A program made the position numbers and the translations under genes. From Streptomyces jeddahensis (GTDB taxonomy: Bacteria > Actinomycetota > Actinomycetes > Streptomycetales > Streptomycetaceae), in the NCBI RefSeq assembly GCF_001642995.1, contig NZ_LOHS01000053.1:20150-84149 (forward strand): DNA of 64,000 bases, written 5' to 3'. The notes beneath the pieces are model-generated. The model ran no database searches and was not told where the DNA came from. It was given only the letters and a program-made list of their open reading frames with translations. The first letter of the stretch is position 1. Each line of letters begins with the position of its first letter. Of the stretch, positions 61,328-64,000 are shown one piece after another.

Positions 61328-62461
61328 GTGGATTTCACCTTCACCGAGGAACAGCAGGCGGCCGCAGAGGCGGCGCAAGCAGTGTTCGCGGGAGTCACGC
61401 CGGACGGCGTACCCAGCCCTGCCCTCACCCCGGGCGCCGTCGCCGAAGACCTCGACCGGGCGCTGTGGGCCAGGCTCGCCGACGCCGATCTGCTGAGCCT
61501 GCTGCTCGGACCCGAGTACGGCGGCGCCGGCCTGGACGCCATCGCCCTCTGCCTCGTACTGAGGGAATCCGGGAAGGTCCTCGCCCGCGTCCCGTTGCTG
61601 GAGAGCAGCGCCGCGGCATACGCGGTACAGACCCACGGCGGCGAGGAACTGAAGCGTGACATTCTGCCGCGTGCCGCACGCGGCGATCTCGTCCTGACCG
61701 TGGCCGCCAACGGCCGTACCGGCCACGACCCGGCCGAACTCGCCGTCACCGCAGAACGGGACGGCGACGCATGGGTGCTGGACGGCGTGCAGACAGCGGT
61801 GCCCTGGGCACAGAGCGCCGACCTGATCATGGTTCCCGCACACACCGGCGACGGGCGAACCGTCCTGGCGCTCGTCTCCCGCGGCCACGAGGGCACGGGG
61901 CTGGCCGAGCAGGTCTCGACGAGCGGCGAACGCCTCGGCGACATTCGCCTGGACGCGGTACGCATCCGCGCCCGCGACGTCATCGAGGCCGAAGGGGCCT
62001 GGGAAAGGCTGCGCAACCTCCTCGCCACCGGCACCTGCGCGCTGGCGCTGGGCCTCGGCGAGCGAGTCCTCGCCATGACCAGCGAGTACACCGGCAAACG
62101 CGAGCAGTTCGGCTTCCCGATCGCCACCTTCCAGACCGTCGCCGTACAGGCCGCCGACCGGTACATCGACCTGCGCGCGATGGAGGCCACACTCTGGCAG
62201 GCCGCCTGGCGCATCAGCACGGCCGCTGGGGGCGCGCTGCCCACGTCGGGCGATGTGGCGGTCGCCAAGATCTGGGCGTCGGACGGCATACGACGGGTCG
62301 TGCAGACCGCCCAGCATCTGCACGGCGGCTTCGGCGCCGACACCGACTACCCGCTGCACCGCTACCACGCCTGGGCCAAGCACCTCGAGCTGTCGCTCGG
62401 CCCGGCCGCGGCGCACGAGGAAGCACTGGGCGAGTTGCTCGCCGCCCATGCCCTGAGCTGA
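61328..62461 (+). CDS. Acyl-CoA dehydrogenase, small steroid-type FadE
   Basis: 377 aa. The N-terminus MDFTFTEEQQAAAEAAQAVF and LLGPEYGGAGLDAIALCLVLRE are typical of ACADs. The segment TSEYTGKREQFGFPIATFQTVAVQAADRYID and the end HLHGGFGADTDYPLHRYHAWAK mark the FAD site. The catalytic Glu position is not obvious, as in one subunit of the heterotetrameric steroid ACADs, so a partner subunit elsewhere may be needed. GTG 61328 has GGGAGGAC upstream. A KstR-type box in front supports a role in sterol side-chain or related catabolism. Confidence 0.85.
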   Translation: MDFTFTEEQQAAAEAAQAVFAGVTPDGVPSPALTPGAVAEDLDRALWARLADADLLSLLLGPEYGGAGLDAIALCLVLRESGKVLARVPLLESSAAAYAVQTHGGEELKRDILPRAARGDLVLTVAANGRTGHDPAELAVTAERDGDAWVLDGVQTAVPWAQSADLIMVPAHTGDGRTVLALVSRGHEGTGLAEQVSTSGERLGDIRLDAVRIRARDVIEAEGAWERLRNLLATGTCALALGLGERVLAMTSEYTGKREQFGFPIATFQTVAVQAADRYIDLRAMEATLWQAAWRISTAAGGALPTSGDVAVAKIWASDGIRRVVQTAQHLHGGFGADTDYPLHRYHAWAKHLELSLGPAAAHEEALGELLAAHALS

Positions 62462-62507
62462 CCTGCCCGCTACGCCCCTACCGACTGAGCCGTGGTCGCC
62501 AGGCCCC

Positions 62508-62855
62508 CTACAGCACGAAGCCCGGCTGCCCCTTGGCGTCCACGACCGGACGGCCGGCGGCAGCCCAGACCTGCATACCGCCATCGACGTTCACCGCGTC
62601 GATGCCCTGCTGCACGAGGTACATCGTGACCTGCGCCGAGCGCCCGCCGGACCGGCAGATGACATGAACCCTGCCGTCCTGCGGCGCCGCCTCGGTCAGC
62701 TCGCCGTACCGGGCCACGAACTCACTGATGGGGATGTGCAGCGCCCCCTCGACGTGGCCGGCCTCCCATTCATCATCCTCGCGGACGTCCAGCAGGAAGT
62801 CGCCGGCCGACACCTCGCCGACCTCGACCGTGGGCACACCAGATCCGAAATGCAT
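62508..62855 (-). CDS. Rhodanese-like domain protein
   Basis: 115 aa single rhodanese domain. The active-site Cys is in VHVICRSGGRSAQVT, preceded by LLDVREDDEWEAGHVEGALHIPI, the family's substrate-loop region. It could move sulfane sulfur or act as a sulfur carrier; no thiamine or moco sulfur genes are adjacent. ATG 62855. It is convergent with the acyl-CoA dehydrogenase gene. Confidence 0.9.
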   Translation of the reverse strand: MHFGSGVPTVEVGEVSAGDFLLDVREDDEWEAGHVEGALHIPISEFVARYGELTEAAPQDGRVHVICRSGGRSAQVTMYLVQQGIDAVNVDGGMQVWAAAGRPVVDAKGQPGFVL

Positions 62856-62893
62856 AAACCCGACGCTACCCGACCGCGCCTCGCCGATTCACG

Positions 62894-62938
62894 GCTGCAC
62901 AGCGGACCGCTGCACAGTGGACCGCTGCACAGTGGACC
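62894..62938. repeat. Three tandem 15-bp repeats
   Basis: GCTGCACAG(C/T)GGACC is repeated three times (62894, 62909, 62924) in the 151-bp gap upstream of the rhodanese gene and downstream of the J-domain gene. Confidence 0.88.
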
Positions 62939-63006
62939 GCGCCGCCAGCTCGTGCGGAAGAAAGGCTCTGCGCACTTCGCCGTGGCAGCCGATGCCGCCT
63001 GACCGG

Positions 63007-63882
63007 CTAACCGGCCAGCAGCCGCGCCAGCTCCGCCTCGCGCTCCGCGACCTCGGCCAGCAGCTGCTCGGCGATCTCGTCGAGCAGCCGGTCGGGGTCG
63101 TCGGGCGCCAGCCGCAGCATCGAGCCGATCGCGCCCTCCTCCAGCTCGCGGGCGACCACGGTGAGCAGCTCCTTACGCTGCGCCAGCCACTCGAGACGGG
63201 CGTACAGCTCTTCGGTGGGGCTGGGCCGCCGTTCGGCGGGCACCGGCCCTGCGGCCCACTCCTCGGCCAGCTCCCGCAGCAACGCCTCGTCACCATGTGC
63301 GTACGCGGCGTTGACCCGCGAGATGAACTCGTCGCGCCGGTCACGTTCCCGCTCGTCGTCCGCCAGATCCGGATGCGCCTTGCGTGCCAGCTCGCGGTAG
63401 AGCTTGCGGGCCTCGTCGCTCGGGCGTACCCGCTGCGGCGGCCTGACCGACTGATCGGTGAGCATCGCGGCGGCCTCCGGGCGCAGCCCCTCCGAGTCCA
63501 TCCAGTCGTGGAACAGCTCCTCGACCGCCGGCATCGGCATGACCCGCGCCCGCGCCTCCTGCGCCCGGCGCAGATCCTCGGGATCACCGGTGCGAGCCGC
63601 TCTGGCCTCGGCGATCTGCGCATCGAGCTCATCCAGCCGTGCGTACATCGGACCGAGCTTCTGGTGGTGCAGCCGGGAGAAATTCTCCACCTCGACCCGG
63701 AACGTCTCGACGGCGATCTCGTACTCGATCAGCGCCTGCTCAGCGTTGCGCACGGCCTGCTCGAGCCGCTCCTCGGGCCGCCGCGCATCAGAACCAGACC
63801 GCTCACTTGCGGCAGCTCGCTCGTCTCGCGGCTCCTGCACAGGCGGCTCGGTCTCGGTCGTCTCGGCTTCCGGGGTGGTCAC
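63007..63882 (-). CDS. J-domain protein with coiled-coil regions
   Basis: 291 aa. An acidic N-terminus leads into a coiled coil (about 40-120, QAVRNAEQALIEYEIAVETF). A DnaJ-like segment contains the HPD motif: ARKLYRELARKAHPDLADDE, then FISRVNAAYAHGDEALLREL. A second helical region rich in Glu and Arg ends the protein (EQLLAEVAEREAELARLL). The HPD motif suggests stimulation of an Hsp70 ATPase, but no Gly/Phe or zinc regions of DnaJ are present. GTG 63882 has only a weak ribosome site. Confidence 0.82.
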   Translation of the reverse strand: MTTPEAETTETEPPVQEPRDERAAASERSGSDARRPEERLEQAVRNAEQALIEYEIAVETFRVEVENFSRLHHQKLGPMYARLDELDAQIAEARAARTGDPEDLRRAQEARARVMPMPAVEELFHDWMDSEGLRPEAAAMLTDQSVRPPQRVRPSDEARKLYRELARKAHPDLADDERERDRRDEFISRVNAAYAHGDEALLRELAEEWAAGPVPAERRPSPTEELYARLEWLAQRKELLTVVARELEEGAIGSMLRLAPDDPDRLLDEIAEQLLAEVAEREAELARLLAG

Positions 63883-64000
63883 CGGGCCAGCCTAGGCCAC
63901 GGATGCGAAAGGCGGGCTGGGGCTGGGGGAAGGCGGGGAGGGACCGGGACCGGCAGTCATACGACCTGGGGAGGGGCCCCGCCCCCCACCCCCTCCCTCC

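Noticed and set aside
1..64000. tRNA or rRNA genes
   Set aside because: Looking for conserved T-arm type sequences by eye gave no convincing cloverleaf; a dedicated tRNA search would settle it.

Overview
The window reads as chromosomal DNA of a Streptomyces-type actinomycete. It is very GC-rich with strong third-position GC, it uses GTG starts freely, and many genes overlap as ATGA. Its gene families (mycothiol-dependent enzymes, the proteasome activator Bpa, a deazaflavin-dependent reductase, BkdR) are actinobacterial. From memory, the gene order resembles the conserved oriC-proximal core of Streptomyces chromosomes (metS-aspS-SpoIIE phosphatase-AI-2E, two bkd operons, bkdR, paaN). A perfect parS-like site at 46619-46632 agrees with that position. 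I saw no rRNA, tRNA, CRISPR array or prophage.

Left part (1-16 kb). A PhoX phosphatase cut by the window edge has a candidate PHO box upstream. A TerF-like VWA protein follows, then two different methionyl-tRNA synthetase genes separated by a lone TnpB-like gene that has no tnpA. Next come a VapC-like PIN fragment, a GNAT acetyltransferase, a deazaflavin-dependent reductase, and a self-contained ferredoxin / ferredoxin reductase / cytochrome P450 operon. A membrane protein, a broken transketolase remnant and a 0.6-kb gene-free, relatively AT-rich stretch complete this part, which looks the most accessory.

Middle (16-35 kb). aspS, a PAS-GAF-PP2C-HATPase stress phosphatase, an AI-2E-type permease, pirin, an SseB-like protein, a lipoprotein intradiol dioxygenase, a large FadE, an M18 aminopeptidase, an NHL-repeat thioredoxin, a LURP-one-like protein, a nitrilase-family hydrolase, a mycothiol-dependent enzyme, a coupled GntR-MFS pair and a K15-type DD-peptidase. 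Most are single genes separated by hairpins and by dispersed Streptomyces palindromes.

Right part (36-64 kb). Two complete E1alpha-E1beta-E2 operons of the branched-chain 2-oxoacid dehydrogenase type lie about 10 kb apart, neither with an E3 gene. Between them are an orphan DevR-like response regulator, a Ser/Thr kinase, the proteasome activator Bpa, a quinone oxidoreductase, a K+ channel and moeA-mobA. The second operon diverges from bkdR. Beyond it, a PaaR-like TetR repressor and a hydroxyacyl-CoA dehydrogenase diverge from paaN, and two matching 14-bp palindromes tie these promoters together. The window ends with a DUF5819-HTTM-TrmH operon, an acyl-CoA dehydrogenase behind a KstR-type box, a rhodanese and a J-domain protein.

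Unifying themes are CoA-thioester catabolism (two bkd operons, two acyl-CoA dehydrogenases, hbd, paaN) with readable operators, and unusual repeats. The repeats include a decamer palindrome, ACGCGCGCGT, with 13 copies all right of 40.6 kb, and an in-frame tandem duplication covering the functional C-terminus of bpa.
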